DNA of 64,000 bases from Caldifarciminota bacterium (GTDB lineage: Bacteria; Hydrothermota; Tepidihabitantia; Tepidihabitantales; CAIPLT01): positions 112,001 to 176,000 of the forward strand of contig CAIPLT010000059.1 of the NCBI GenBank assembly GCA_903865935.1. Direction: 5' to 3'. The notes under the pieces are model-generated. The model was not told where the DNA came from. It ran no database searches and saw only the letters and a program-made list of their open reading frames with translations. Position numbers and translations under genes: made by a program. How positions within the stretch are numbered: the stretch's first letter is position 1; each line of letters opens with the position of its first letter. Positions 8,312 to 18,754 of the stretch are shown here, piece by piece.

Positions 8312-9625
8312 ATGACACACACAAAGTTTGTATTGGCCATTATTGCGATTGCTCTGCTTTTTATTAGCACGATGTCTGCCGAACAACCGGCTGAGCAAAC
8401 ACGATTAGTTGTTACAGGTTTAGTTGCCGGTGGGGCTAGTGAAAAAGCAGGTATTATGATAGATGATGTTTTTGTAAAATATGATGGTAAATTCGTTTCA
8501 ACACGTAATGAACTGAATGAATATAAAAATCAAGTTAAAGGCTATTCAGTTGAAATTGTGGTTCTGCGAGAAGGTAAAGAAATAACCTTTAAAATACAAA
8601 AAGGGTCGATTGGCGTATTTTTAAAGGAATTATTGCCGGATATAAAATATAAAGAGGACGCCGTTGTTATCGATGGTATTCCGAAATTAGGCTGGGAAAC
8701 CGGTAAAATTAACTCCTTTCTTGCCTGTGTTGAACTGGTGGCAAATCAGTTGGGCATTAAAAAAGATTATGTGTGGATTAATGGGATTTCCGGTGCGGCA
8801 TTCCGATTACATTTTTGTAAAGACTGGTGTCCGAGTTCACCTGATCCGACCTGCGGATACAATAATGGTGAAGAGGCTTTAAAAGCGCTCGGGCTTGAAT
8901 ATAAATCATATTCGCTTTCACCGGACGGCAAGAATAAACCCAAGATAAAAAAAGCAATCATGGAAAGCATTGATAAAAAGATACCGGTCATTGCGATTGA
9001 TTTAATCGATACAGCAGAATGGGGACTTATAACCGGCTATCAAGATAATGGTGAAGAGTTTTTATGCCGAACTTATTTTGACCGGCGCAACAGTTATGAG
9101 ATTGCCCAGAAGCTTCCCTGGGTTTTATATATCATTACCGGCAAGAAAGAGATGGTGCTTGACCCAATTCTCTACGATCGGTCATTCAAGACCATTGTTG
9201 CCAATCTTACAACCGAAAGTTACGGTCAATACTTTTCCGGCATCAATGCCTTTGACCAATGGATTGAGCATCTGGAAAAGAGCGACTTTGCTAAAATGGA
9301 TAGCGCAAAATTCAACAATGCGGTTATGGCCAACAGCTGGATTTTTGACCGACTGGCAATGGATAGAAATGATGCTGGAATTTATTTAGAAAATCTTGCC
9401 AAGAAAATGCTGGGAGTATCGAAAAAATTGACCGCATTGGCAAATATATATAAAGAAGAATCAAAGATGCTGCAAGAGACGAATATCAATATTCCGAACT
9501 CTAATATTATCAAAAGCAGCATTGAATGGACTTCAGAGATGAGACAGGAAGAAATAGGACTACTTCAAAAAGCCAAAGCAAAAGAAGAATCTGCACTTAA
9601 CATTTGGAAAGAAATTGCAAAGTAA
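8312..9625 (+). CDS. Secreted PDZ-domain protein with a papain-like (BtrH/C39-like) region
   Basis: The 437-residue protein opens with a signal peptide (cleavage after STMSA, residue 22). Residues about 32-92 form a PDZ domain (GLVAGGASEKAGIMIDDVFVKYDG). Residues about 120-270 have a different unit: SFLACVELVANQLGI, then WINGISGAAFRL, a WCPSSPDPTCG cysteine stretch, and a WGLITGYQDNGEEFLCRTY strand pattern reminiscent of BtrH/C39-type cysteine-peptidase folds. The C-terminus is helical. Substrate and activity are unknown. A GGAAAGGAG precedes the ATG; it leads a run of four genes. Confidence 0.6.
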   Translation: MTHTKFVLAIIAIALLFISTMSAEQPAEQTRLVVTGLVAGGASEKAGIMIDDVFVKYDGKFVSTRNELNEYKNQVKGYSVEIVVLREGKEITFKIQKGSIGVFLKELLPDIKYKEDAVVIDGIPKLGWETGKINSFLACVELVANQLGIKKDYVWINGISGAAFRLHFCKDWCPSSPDPTCGYNNGEEALKALGLEYKSYSLSPDGKNKPKIKKAIMESIDKKIPVIAIDLIDTAEWGLITGYQDNGEEFLCRTYFDRRNSYEIAQKLPWVLYIITGKKEMVLDPILYDRSFKTIVANLTTESYGQYFSGINAFDQWIEHLEKSDFAKMDSAKFNNAVMANSWIFDRLAMDRNDAGIYLENLAKKMLGVSKKLTALANIYKEESKMLQETNINIPNSNIIKSSIEWTSEMRQEEIGLLQKAKAKEESALNIWKEIAK

Positions 9626-9636
9626 CAGGAGATAAA

Positions 9637-9999
9637 ATGAGCGATAATCCAATAGTATACTGGGAGCTCGCTTCCAGCAATGCGGAAAAGTCAGCTGAGT
9701 TTTTTAAGAAAGCATTTGGCTGGAATTTTGAATACGACAAGGCAACAACAATCTACGAACTACCAAAAGAAATAAATCAATTTCGCGGTGGCGGAGCATT
9801 TACTCTAAAGATGGCAAAACTACCATTTCTTACTATTTATATTGAAGTCGATGATGTTAAAGAAAAGGCAAAAGAGATTGAAGATCTGGGCGGCAGTATT
9901 GTAATCGAGCCGTTTAATATATCACCGACCGCACGTATTTGTCTGTTTAACGAACCATCGGGCGTAACCTTTGCGATGATTCAAAGAAGGCAAAAATAG
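9637..9999 (+). CDS. VOC family (glyoxalase-like) protein
   Basis: A 120-residue protein with two beta-alpha-beta-beta-beta units typical of the vicinal oxygen chelate superfamily. It begins IVYWELASSNAEKSAEFFKKAFGW, a common opening of small VOC proteins, and ends PSGVTFAMIQRR. ATG 9637 is chosen because AGGAGA lies immediately upstream; an in-frame upstream start would run into the preceding gene. The specific reaction cannot be told. The stop overlaps the GTG of the next gene. Confidence 0.85.
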   Translation: MSDNPIVYWELASSNAEKSAEFFKKAFGWNFEYDKATTIYELPKEINQFRGGGAFTLKMAKLPFLTIYIEVDDVKEKAKEIEDLGGSIVIEPFNISPTARICLFNEPSGVTFAMIQRRQK

Positions 10000-10475
10000 T
10001 GGTGCCAAAGATTGTCAAGCTGGATAAATTGTATTTAGCCGGGGTTGTGGTCTATGGTAATCCAGATAAAGGACTATTCAGCCATGCCTGGGATATATTC
10101 TTAAAGTTAAATGTTGGTATCAATTGGAAAGACGACCGAAAAATATATGGAGTAGAGTTTTTTACCGAAGAATATTATCGCGAGAATAAATGGTTTTATA
10201 TGGTAGCAATGGAGCTTGCGGATTTATCGGAAATCCCGATAAATATGGTTGGTAAAGTAATTCCGACAAATACTTATGCGGTATTTACGGCAAAAGGCGG
10301 TGTAAAAAATCTTCCGAAAACATCGCGGTATGCTCATGATGAATGGTTGCCGAAATCAAAATACGAAGAATCAGATTGGTTTGAGTTTGAATTATATGAT
10401 GAACGGTTTAAGGGTACTGATGACTCTGCCTCAGAAATTGATATCTATATTCCAATCCGAGAAAAAGATAAATAA
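9999..10475 (+). CDS. GyrI-like small-molecule-binding domain protein
   Basis: The 158-residue product resembles stand-alone GyrI-like/AraC effector-binding domains: strands LYLAGVVVYG and FYMVAMEL, then a Y/F-rich end WFEFELYDERF followed by EIDIYIPI, the classic C-terminal strand of the family. These proteins bind or hydrolyse small hydrophobic molecules, and some protect gyrase. It starts at GTG 9999, overlapping the VOC stop by 1 nt, and ends overlapping the ligase start by 1 nt. Confidence 0.75.
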   Translation: MVPKIVKLDKLYLAGVVVYGNPDKGLFSHAWDIFLKLNVGINWKDDRKIYGVEFFTEEYYRENKWFYMVAMELADLSEIPINMVGKVIPTNTYAVFTAKGGVKNLPKTSRYAHDEWLPKSKYEESDWFEFELYDERFKGTDDSASEIDIYIPIREKDK

Positions 10476-11314
10476 TGCTCTATAAACCTTGCGTCTCAAT
10501 TATCGAAGACCCGACACAAGGTTCATATTTAGTCGAACCAAAATTCGACGGTATCTTTACATCCATCCGCAAGCACAAAGGTAAAATCGAAGTCTGGTCA
10601 AGAAGAGGCGAGCGGAAAATAACCCTTGAAGGATTACTTAAAGATTCGCTGGATAAATTTCCATCTGACATCTGGTTTTTAGGCGAGGCAGAATATGGCA
10701 GTCAGGCCGGCAGAATTGCGGTTGAAAAGCGTGGTTATCCGGTCATCCATATTTTTGATATGGTCGAGGCAAAGGATGAAGATAAAGACATTGTAAAACG
10801 CAAGACTCGTCTTGATAGACTACTAATAAAGTTAGAGGAAAAGCATTTTGAACTGGTTGAAGGGATAATTATCAGGGCAAAGAAAATCCCGGAAGTCTTC
10901 AAGCAATATATCAAGCAAGGATTTGAAGGTATCGTGATAAAGGATTTGGATAAGAACTTCAGCGCGGAAAACTGGTGGAAAAAGAAGAAAGTTCTGACTG
11001 ATGAGTTTATTATAATGGGATATGAATTCGGTCAAGCAGACTGGGAATATATTAAAAACTTTGAAGTACCCAAGAAAGGAATAGTCGGAAATATTGTCTG
11101 CGGATTGCGGAAAGACAATAAACTGGCGCAGGTGATGCGGGTTGGTCAGATGCCATTTAGCATAAGACTTGAACTGACGCACAACCCTAAGAAATATCTG
11201 GGCAAGGTAGTTGAGATAAAAGGATTTGAGCGGTTTCAATCCGGCGCATTACGACATGCAAGTTTTATAAGGTTCAGAAATGATTTATCGGCGAATCATC
11301 TGAAGAAAAAATAA
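10475..11314 (+). CDS. ATP-dependent DNA ligase (compact)
   Basis: The 279-residue protein carries the nucleotidyltransferase motifs of ATP-dependent ligases: motif I EPKFDG with the adenylated lysine at K23, a motif III-like GEAEYG near residue 68, motif IV FEGIVIK near 150, and motif V WWKKKK near 167. An OB-fold follows (IVGNIVCGL...VVEIKGFERF). The size matches compact repair-type bacterial ATP ligases. No ku or primase-polymerase genes accompany it. It ends the VOC/GyrI-like/ligase run. Confidence 0.88.
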   Translation: MLYKPCVSIIEDPTQGSYLVEPKFDGIFTSIRKHKGKIEVWSRRGERKITLEGLLKDSLDKFPSDIWFLGEAEYGSQAGRIAVEKRGYPVIHIFDMVEAKDEDKDIVKRKTRLDRLLIKLEEKHFELVEGIIIRAKKIPEVFKQYIKQGFEGIVIKDLDKNFSAENWWKKKKVLTDEFIIMGYEFGQADWEYIKNFEVPKKGIVGNIVCGLRKDNKLAQVMRVGQMPFSIRLELTHNPKKYLGKVVEIKGFERFQSGALRHASFIRFRNDLSANHLKKK

Positions 11315-11420
11315 TTTAACTTCGAATGAATACGAATAAACACAAATAGAATATTATCGCGAAGGTACGAAAGTAATAAACATATTTTCCTTATTACTTT
11401 AGAAATTGCCCTTTTTTCTA

Positions 11421-11448
11421 TTGACAAAAATTTGTTCAATTGTAACAT
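11421..11448 (+). promoter_or_regulatory. Promoter upstream of the outer-membrane protein gene
   Basis: TTGACA, 16-nt spacer, TAACAT. Predicted transcription start near 11455, 3 nt before an ATG that opens an 8-codon frame (11458-11484); the main gene starts at 11525. Confidence 0.6.
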
Positions 11449-11457
11449 ACTGATATT

Positions 11458-11484
11458 ATGAGAGAAAGGAGGAGGCATCCGTAA
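11458..11484 (+). CDS. Possible 8-residue leader peptide
   Basis: ATG lies 9 nt after the -10 box and opens the frame MRERRRHP followed by TAA. In an organism that appears to use leaderless starts, this ATG would be first to be read. The frame contains three successive AGG arginine codons, which also form an AGGAGGAGG Shine-Dalgarno-like run. It may be translated, or it may simply be leader sequence. Confidence 0.2.
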   Translation: MRERRRHP

Positions 11485-11524
11485 ATATTATATTAGTCGA
11501 GATTGTCGAGAAAGGAAGTGTATT

Positions 11525-11998
11525 ATGAAAACATTAAGTTTGGTCATTGCACTAACCGCAATATTGTTTTACAGCAATGCAGTAGCTGAAGGCAGAAATT
11601 TTGGAATGGGAATCATTATTGGCGATCCTACTGGTTTAAGCGTTAAATTGTGGACAGGAAACAACACTGCACTTGATGGAGCAGTTGCATGGTCATTCAT
11701 TGGTAGGCACAGCGATAACAATCATAACCAGGTCTTACATGTGCACGCAGATTATCTGTATCACAATTTTAATCTATTTAAAATCGAAAAAGGTAGACTC
11801 CCGCTCTATTATGGAGTTGGGGGCAGAATTAAGTTTGAGGAAGAAAGTCGAGTTGGGATTCGTATTCCCGTGGGTTTAGAATACATATTTGAGGGGAACT
11901 ACGTAGATATGTTCTTAGAAGTTGTCCCGTTGTTTGATTTGACCCCCAAAACAGAATTTTGGTTTAATGGCGCGATTGGCATCAGATATTTCTTTTAA
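11525..11998 (+). CDS. Small outer-membrane beta-barrel protein
   Basis: The 157-residue protein has a signal peptide (cleavage after NAVA, about residue 22) and alternating strands ending in an aromatic terminus (GIRYFF), the sign of a BAM-inserted barrel. Strand landmarks are GIIIGDPTGLSVKLW, LPLYYGVGGRI and VGIRIPVGLEYIF. It resembles a widespread family of small 8-strand barrels of unknown role. An AAAGGAAG precedes the ATG. Confidence 0.72.
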   Translation: MKTLSLVIALTAILFYSNAVAEGRNFGMGIIIGDPTGLSVKLWTGNNTALDGAVAWSFIGRHSDNNHNQVLHVHADYLYHNFNLFKIEKGRLPLYYGVGGRIKFEEESRVGIRIPVGLEYIFEGNYVDMFLEVVPLFDLTPKTEFWFNGAIGIRYFF

Positions 11999-12085
11999 TA
12001 AGATACGATAAATAATGTCCCCCGAAACATTAAATTCGTGGGACACAACACAAATAGGCGATTTACTTGCCGGAAAGGAACAAAA

Positions 12086-12235
12086 ATGCTTTGGACCATT
12101 TTAATCGTTCTATTAGTTTTGTGGCTGGTAGGTTTATTAACCGGCTTTACTCTTCACGGAGCCATCCATATTCTTCTGATTATCGTAGTGATTGTTTTGA
12201 TAGTCAGATTAATTACTGGCCGCAAAATAGTTTAA
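12086..12235 (+). CDS. lmo0937-like small membrane protein
   Basis: A 49-residue protein with two membrane segments, MLWTILIVLLVLWLVG and IHILLIIVVIVLIVRLI, ending in a basic tail. This matches the lmo0937 family of stress-associated small membrane proteins. ATG 12086 is chosen over upstream in-frame codons because AAAGGA lies 7 nt before it and family members begin MLW. Confidence 0.8.
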   Translation: MLWTILIVLLVLWLVGLLTGFTLHGAIHILLIIVVIVLIVRLITGRKIV

Positions 12236-12694
12236 TATAATACGAAAATAAAACAACGGATTGAGCAGATTAGTACAATTAAGTATTATATCTCGGGGAT
12301 CTAATTAGAGATGCTTCTAATATTTTCAGATAGAATGGGAATCGATTGAAAATTCCGCCCCGCACCTATTGTCAAATAAAGTGGAAATTAATTTTAAAAT
12401 ATTGTTTAATTCACACAACTTCAAAAATAGGTGCGGAGCGAACACAAATTAACATACATATCTAAAATCTGACTTCCAAATCATTGCCTTTAGAGAAAAT
12501 GATTGATAAGCAATAAAAAGTTTTTCAGATTATTTCTGCGGATGAAGGATTTGATACAATCGCAGATGAAATTAATTCCATTGTAGACAATATTTTTGTC
12601 TGGTGCAGTCAAAATAACCATTAATAGATTAAGTAATTCCAGCTTGTACTTTTGACCCGGCTTAAAACAAGTAGTAAAAAATACGTTTTTACTA
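12236..12694 (+). other. Intergenic region without a convincing gene
   Basis: About 460 bp hold no frame I trust. There is a possible weak promoter (TTGAGC, 17 nt, TATTAT near 12263-12291), a long inverted repeat at 12357-12439, and a short frame of 33 codons around 12520-12620 (SADEGFDTIADEI...) that has no start and may be a gene remnant or chance. Confidence 0.4.
12357..12439. repeat. 14-bp inverted repeat enclosing a 55-bp AT-rich core
   Basis: Left arm GCCCCGCACCTATT (12357-12370) and right arm AATAGGTGCGGAGC (12426-12439) match at 13 of 14 positions. The arms are GC-rich in an otherwise AT-rich spacer. It could be the ends of a tiny mobile element remnant or an RNA stem. Confidence 0.6.
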
Positions 12695-12722
12695 TTGACA
12701 TTACAAACGAATAAGTTATCTT
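12695..12722 (+). promoter_or_regulatory. Promoter of the propeller lipoprotein
   Basis: TTGACA, 16-nt spacer, TATCTT. It gives a leader of roughly 25 nt that contains the GGAGGG Shine-Dalgarno (12744-12749). Confidence 0.7.
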
Positions 12723-12753
12723 TTGGCAATTTGAAAGTAATTTGGAGGGCTTA

Positions 12754-13776
12754 ATGAAACATATAATTATATTTATTAGTTGTGTCGTTTTGATTGGTGG
12801 ATTGTGGTTTATTGGTTGTAATAAAAAGAATAGTCCGACGAATACGTCGTCAGCGCCGAATGGACCATCGAGCGGTATTATCCGTGACACCTTTGCCTTT
12901 TCTACCAGAACCACGGACCTGGATAATGATGATATCGCATATCAATTTTTATGGGGCAACAATGATACATCCGACTGGTCGAGTTTTGTCAATAGCGGTG
13001 ACAGCATTGCAATGCAGATATTTTATCCATCAGCGGGAACTTATTCGGTGGAATCGAGAGCAAAAGATATCAACGGCGACATTTCAAATTGGTCTGGTGG
13101 TCACTCAATTACGATCTCAGGAAATGTCAAAAAGTGGACAAAGACTTATGGCGGTCTTGGCGATGAGCAAGGCTGGGCGGTCCGGGCGGCATCAGGCGGC
13201 GGACATATAATTACCGGAAAGACTGAGTCGTACGGTGCGGGACAGTCAGATGTTTACTTAATTAATATTGACCTTGACGGTAATATGGTGTGGGATAAGA
13301 CGTTTGGCGGGACACGAAGTGATTATGGTTACGATGTGCAGCCGACCGCGGATGGCGGATATATTATTACTGGTGCGGATTGGTCGGTAGTGCCGGTTAC
13401 GCCGTACAATGCGGATGTTTATCTGATTAAAACCGGCGCGGATGGTAATGTGAGTTGGACCAAGACTTTTGGCGATACCAATTTTGGCGCAGGTTTCTCA
13501 GTTCAACAAACAAGCGATGGCGGATATATTATTGCCGGTCAGACCGCATCGTACGGTGCAGGCAATGCTGACATTTATTTAATCAAGACCAACAGCAGCG
13601 GCGATATGGTATGGGTTAAAACATTCGGCGGTGCAAGTTGGGATACAGGTAGGTCGGTAATACGGACAACCGGCGGCGGATATATTATTGTCGGACATAC
13701 AATGTCATTTGGTGCGGGCGGTTATGATATGTATGTAGTTAAAACCGATGCCGATGGCAATTCCAGTTTTAAATAA
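12754..13776 (+). CDS. Lipoprotein with Ig/PKD-like domain and four-bladed propeller-type repeats
   Basis: ATG 12754 follows GGAGGG and gives a lipoprotein signal ending in the lipobox FIGC (C about residue 22). Residues about 50-120 form a PKD/fibronectin-like domain (DNDDIAYQFLWGNN...SVESRAKDINGD). Four repeats of about 55-60 residues then follow, each with the core DGGYIITGxT preceded by KTFGG. Propellers of this type usually carry more blades, so this one may be short or may dimerise. Membrane-anchored, outward-facing; binding or surface role unknown. Confidence 0.75.
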   Translation: MKHIIIFISCVVLIGGLWFIGCNKKNSPTNTSSAPNGPSSGIIRDTFAFSTRTTDLDNDDIAYQFLWGNNDTSDWSSFVNSGDSIAMQIFYPSAGTYSVESRAKDINGDISNWSGGHSITISGNVKKWTKTYGGLGDEQGWAVRAASGGGHIITGKTESYGAGQSDVYLINIDLDGNMVWDKTFGGTRSDYGYDVQPTADGGYIITGADWSVVPVTPYNADVYLIKTGADGNVSWTKTFGDTNFGAGFSVQQTSDGGYIIAGQTASYGAGNADIYLIKTNSSGDMVWVKTFGGASWDTGRSVIRTTGGGYIIVGHTMSFGAGGYDMYVVKTDADGNSSFK

Positions 13777-13797
13777 AGTTGATAATATTGGGGAAGT

Positions 13798-14190
13798 TTG
13801 AATAAAATCGGCATTGCGGCACTTTATTTAGTGCTTTGTTCGGCAGTTGCTTCCGCATTACCCAATGCGGATTCTTTGTGGCTGAATTCAGCGCCCAAGC
13901 TTTATATTCAGGACGAGACCTATCTTGATTTAAACTATATCAAGTCGGAAATCATATTTGTAAATTATGTGCGCGAGCGCCAGGAAGCAGATATTCAACT
14001 AATAATAACCTATCAAAAAACAGCCAGTAATGGCAGGGAATATTCTTTGCAATTTGAAGGGCTGGGCGCATACAAAGAAATCAGTTATGTGCTCAAGCAG
14101 ACAACTTTGCCAGATGCGACCGATGATGACATCCGTTTGCGTTATAGCGATAACACAAACCAGAAAGAAATAAAACTGATTGTAGAATAA
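13798..14190 (+). CDS. Secreted protein resembling the N-terminal domain of a larger barrel family
   Basis: The 130-residue protein has a signal peptide cut after ASA (about residue 20). Its core (APKLYIQDETYLDLNYIKSE, then IIFVNYVRERQEADIQLIIT and GREYSLQFEGLG) resembles the N-terminal region of uncharacterised secreted proteins of Bacteroidota-like genomes that normally run to about 400 residues with a C-terminal barrel. Here the frame stops right after that domain, so it may be truncated. The start is TTG 13798 with GGGGAA just upstream. Confidence 0.55.
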   Translation: MNKIGIAALYLVLCSAVASALPNADSLWLNSAPKLYIQDETYLDLNYIKSEIIFVNYVRERQEADIQLIITYQKTASNGREYSLQFEGLGAYKEISYVLKQTTLPDATDDDIRLRYSDNTNQKEIKLIVE

Positions 14191-14210
14191 CAATAAACAA
14201 ATTAAACAAA

Positions 14211-14239
14211 GGGGGGATTTATCCCGCCCTTATTATTTT
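14211..14239 (+). terminator. Probable terminator
   Basis: GGGGGGAT and ATCCCGCCC can pair with one bulged G, followed by TTATTATTTT. It separates the secreted-protein genes from the rRNA promoters. Confidence 0.6.
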
Positions 14240-14263
14240 AGTTATAGAAAATAACATTTTCTC

Positions 14264-14292
14264 TTGACAAAATATAAAAACATATGTATATT
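14264..14292 (+). promoter_or_regulatory. rRNA promoter P1
   Basis: Consensus TTGACA, 17-nt spacer, TATATT, about 250 nt before the 23S gene. A boxA-like TAGTTCTTTGATAT follows at 14307-14320. Confidence 0.8.
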
Positions 14293-14404
14293 CAAATAGA
14301 TATTTGTAGTTCTTTGATATTCCCTTAATCATGCAGTAGCAGGAAATATTTAAAGGGAACTTTTTACCCTTTTTATCAACTGCTATCCGCCGGGAAAATA
14401 TCTC

Positions 14405-14432
14405 TTGACAATTTATAAAAGATTTGTATAAT
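14405..14432 (+). promoter_or_regulatory. rRNA promoter P2
   Basis: Consensus TTGACA, 16-nt spacer, TATAAT, about 110 nt before the 23S gene. Together with P1 it gives the tandem promoter layout typical of rRNA transcription units. Confidence 0.85.
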
Positions 14433-14488
14433 CTTGGTTACCCAGAACCGCAACAGCGTTTCTGCGGTAAAGTTTTATTTAGAATAAT

Positions 14489-14502
14489 TGTTCTTTGATA
14501 AT
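14489..14502 (+). promoter_or_regulatory. boxA antitermination-like element
   Basis: TGTTCTTTGATAAT resembles the boxA core (TGCTCTTTAACA-type) that loads Nus factors on rRNA transcripts. The same GTTCTTTGATA core occurs after P1, so each promoter has its own copy. Confidence 0.6.
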
Positions 14503-14540
14503 CTGGAAGTTTTTTTGTATATGTATAATGGCAGGCTCAT

Positions 14541-17553
<3,013 letters not shown>

Positions 17554-17588
17554 ACAAGCCTGCCATTTTAATAGTGATGAAAATAAAG

Positions 17589-17707
17589 TGCCCGGTGGCA
17601 ATACCGGAGGGGCAACACCTCTTCCCATACCGAACAGAGTCGTTAAGCCCTCCAGGGCCAATGGTACTGTGCTGGTAACGGTACGGGAGAGTAGGTCGTC
17701 GCCGGGT
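17589..17707 (+). rRNA. rrf: 5S ribosomal RNA
   Basis: About 119 nt with the terminal helix TGCCCGGTGGC/GTCGCCGGG and the conserved loop CCATACCGAACAGAG near 17615-17630. The closing helix is followed directly by a T-rich run (TTTTTTATTTT), which acts as the terminator of the unit. It lies about 35 nt after 23S, with no tRNA between. Confidence 0.92.
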
Positions 17708-17883
17708 TTTTTATTTTGTATGAATTAATTTCCGATACCCCCACCATCATTTTTTAATTTAATTTATAAAATAGATCTTTTCTTAAAATTGTCAAGATGT
17801 TAGTTATTTATAATACATTGATAAATAAATAAATAGCGATATTAACAAAACATTGATATTTATTTCGTCAGAAAAAATAATAC

Positions 17884-17912
17884 TTGACATTTGATATTTG
17901 AATAGTTAAAAT
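17884..17912 (+). promoter_or_regulatory. Promoter of the pilin gene
   Basis: TTGACA, 17-nt spacer, TAAAAT. The predicted leader is about 70 nt and contains GAGAGGAGGT (17971-17980), 8 nt before the ATG. Confidence 0.75.
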
Positions 17913-17988
17913 TAGGCACTTAGGGTATAGATGATGAAAAATATAACTTTTAATATTACATTCTACAAAAGAGAGGAGGTGAATCGAA

Positions 17989-18642
17989 ATGCGTAAAGAA
18001 AAAGGATTCACTTTAATTGAATTATTGGTTGTGATTCTTATTATCGGTATCTTGTTAGCATTGATCATGCCTAACTTTGCTTTGTTCCAAGAAAGAGCAA
18101 GGAGAACCGCAGTCAAGGATTGTATGCACGTGGTCCAGACCTCAATTGAGGCATATGCAACTGACCACTTTGGCAACTATCCGGTTATGGATGAATGGGC
18201 GATGGACATTGGTATTGCTTATTATTGGCCAGGTGGTGATATATTTGCCATTCCGGATCCATTAGTAGGTGGCGCTCCAGTCAATCCTTATAATGCTGCC
18301 AGATATGATATGGAAGCAAACTTGCTGTATAATGGCGGTGATTTTGGTCCATTTGATGAAGCTGGACAAGCAGCAGCGGTACGTGGTGATGATGACCTTT
18401 GTCCGTATCTTGATAACTGGGTTATTTCAATGTCTGGTGGCGATGACCCAACGCTACAGGGTTCGATCGTCGTTGGTTGTTATCCAGATGCAGATGGTGG
18501 TTCAGCACCAAACGAGTATGGTATCGCAGGATGGGGCAGAATGTACACCGATGGTGAAGACCATCCTTGTATGTATGACCTCGGACCAGGCGGTGACCCG
18601 ACCGACAATAGCACTTGGACATTCTACATTCTACACAACTAA
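17989..18642 (+). CDS. Type IV pilin-like major subunit
   Basis: The 217-residue protein has a short basic leader MRKEKG cut before FTLIELLVVILIIGIL, the class III prepilin signal with E5. The long N-terminal helix continues with IMPNFALFQERARRTAVKDCM. The C-terminal domain is Gly/Asp/Pro-rich, as in type II secretion major pseudopilins and some type IV pilins. A very strong Shine-Dalgarno and its own promoter and terminator imply high expression as a single gene. No assembly genes are nearby. Confidence 0.87.
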   Translation: MRKEKGFTLIELLVVILIIGILLALIMPNFALFQERARRTAVKDCMHVVQTSIEAYATDHFGNYPVMDEWAMDIGIAYYWPGGDIFAIPDPLVGGAPVNPYNAARYDMEANLLYNGGDFGPFDEAGQAAAVRGDDDLCPYLDNWVISMSGGDDPTLQGSIVVGCYPDADGGSAPNEYGIAGWGRMYTDGEDHPCMYDLGPGGDPTDNSTWTFYILHN

Positions 18643-18662
18643 TATCTCAAACGATTTACAAA

Positions 18663-18692
18663 GGGGGCAGATTTTGCCCCCTTTATTTTTTA
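18663..18692 (+). terminator. Rho-independent terminator after the pilin
   Basis: GGGGGC and GCCCCC pair around a 7-nt loop, followed by TTTATTTTTT. Confidence 0.9.
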
Positions 18693-18754
18693 TTATGACT
18701 GAACTACAGAGTACAAAGAGAACGCAGAGAAAAAAGACTAGCAAATGAAGAAAA

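Noticed and set aside
12490-12914. Two overlapping minus-strand frames (12490-12729 and 12621-12914)
   Set aside because: No start signals; they run antisense to the lipoprotein promoter and signal peptide and show no recognisable protein pattern.
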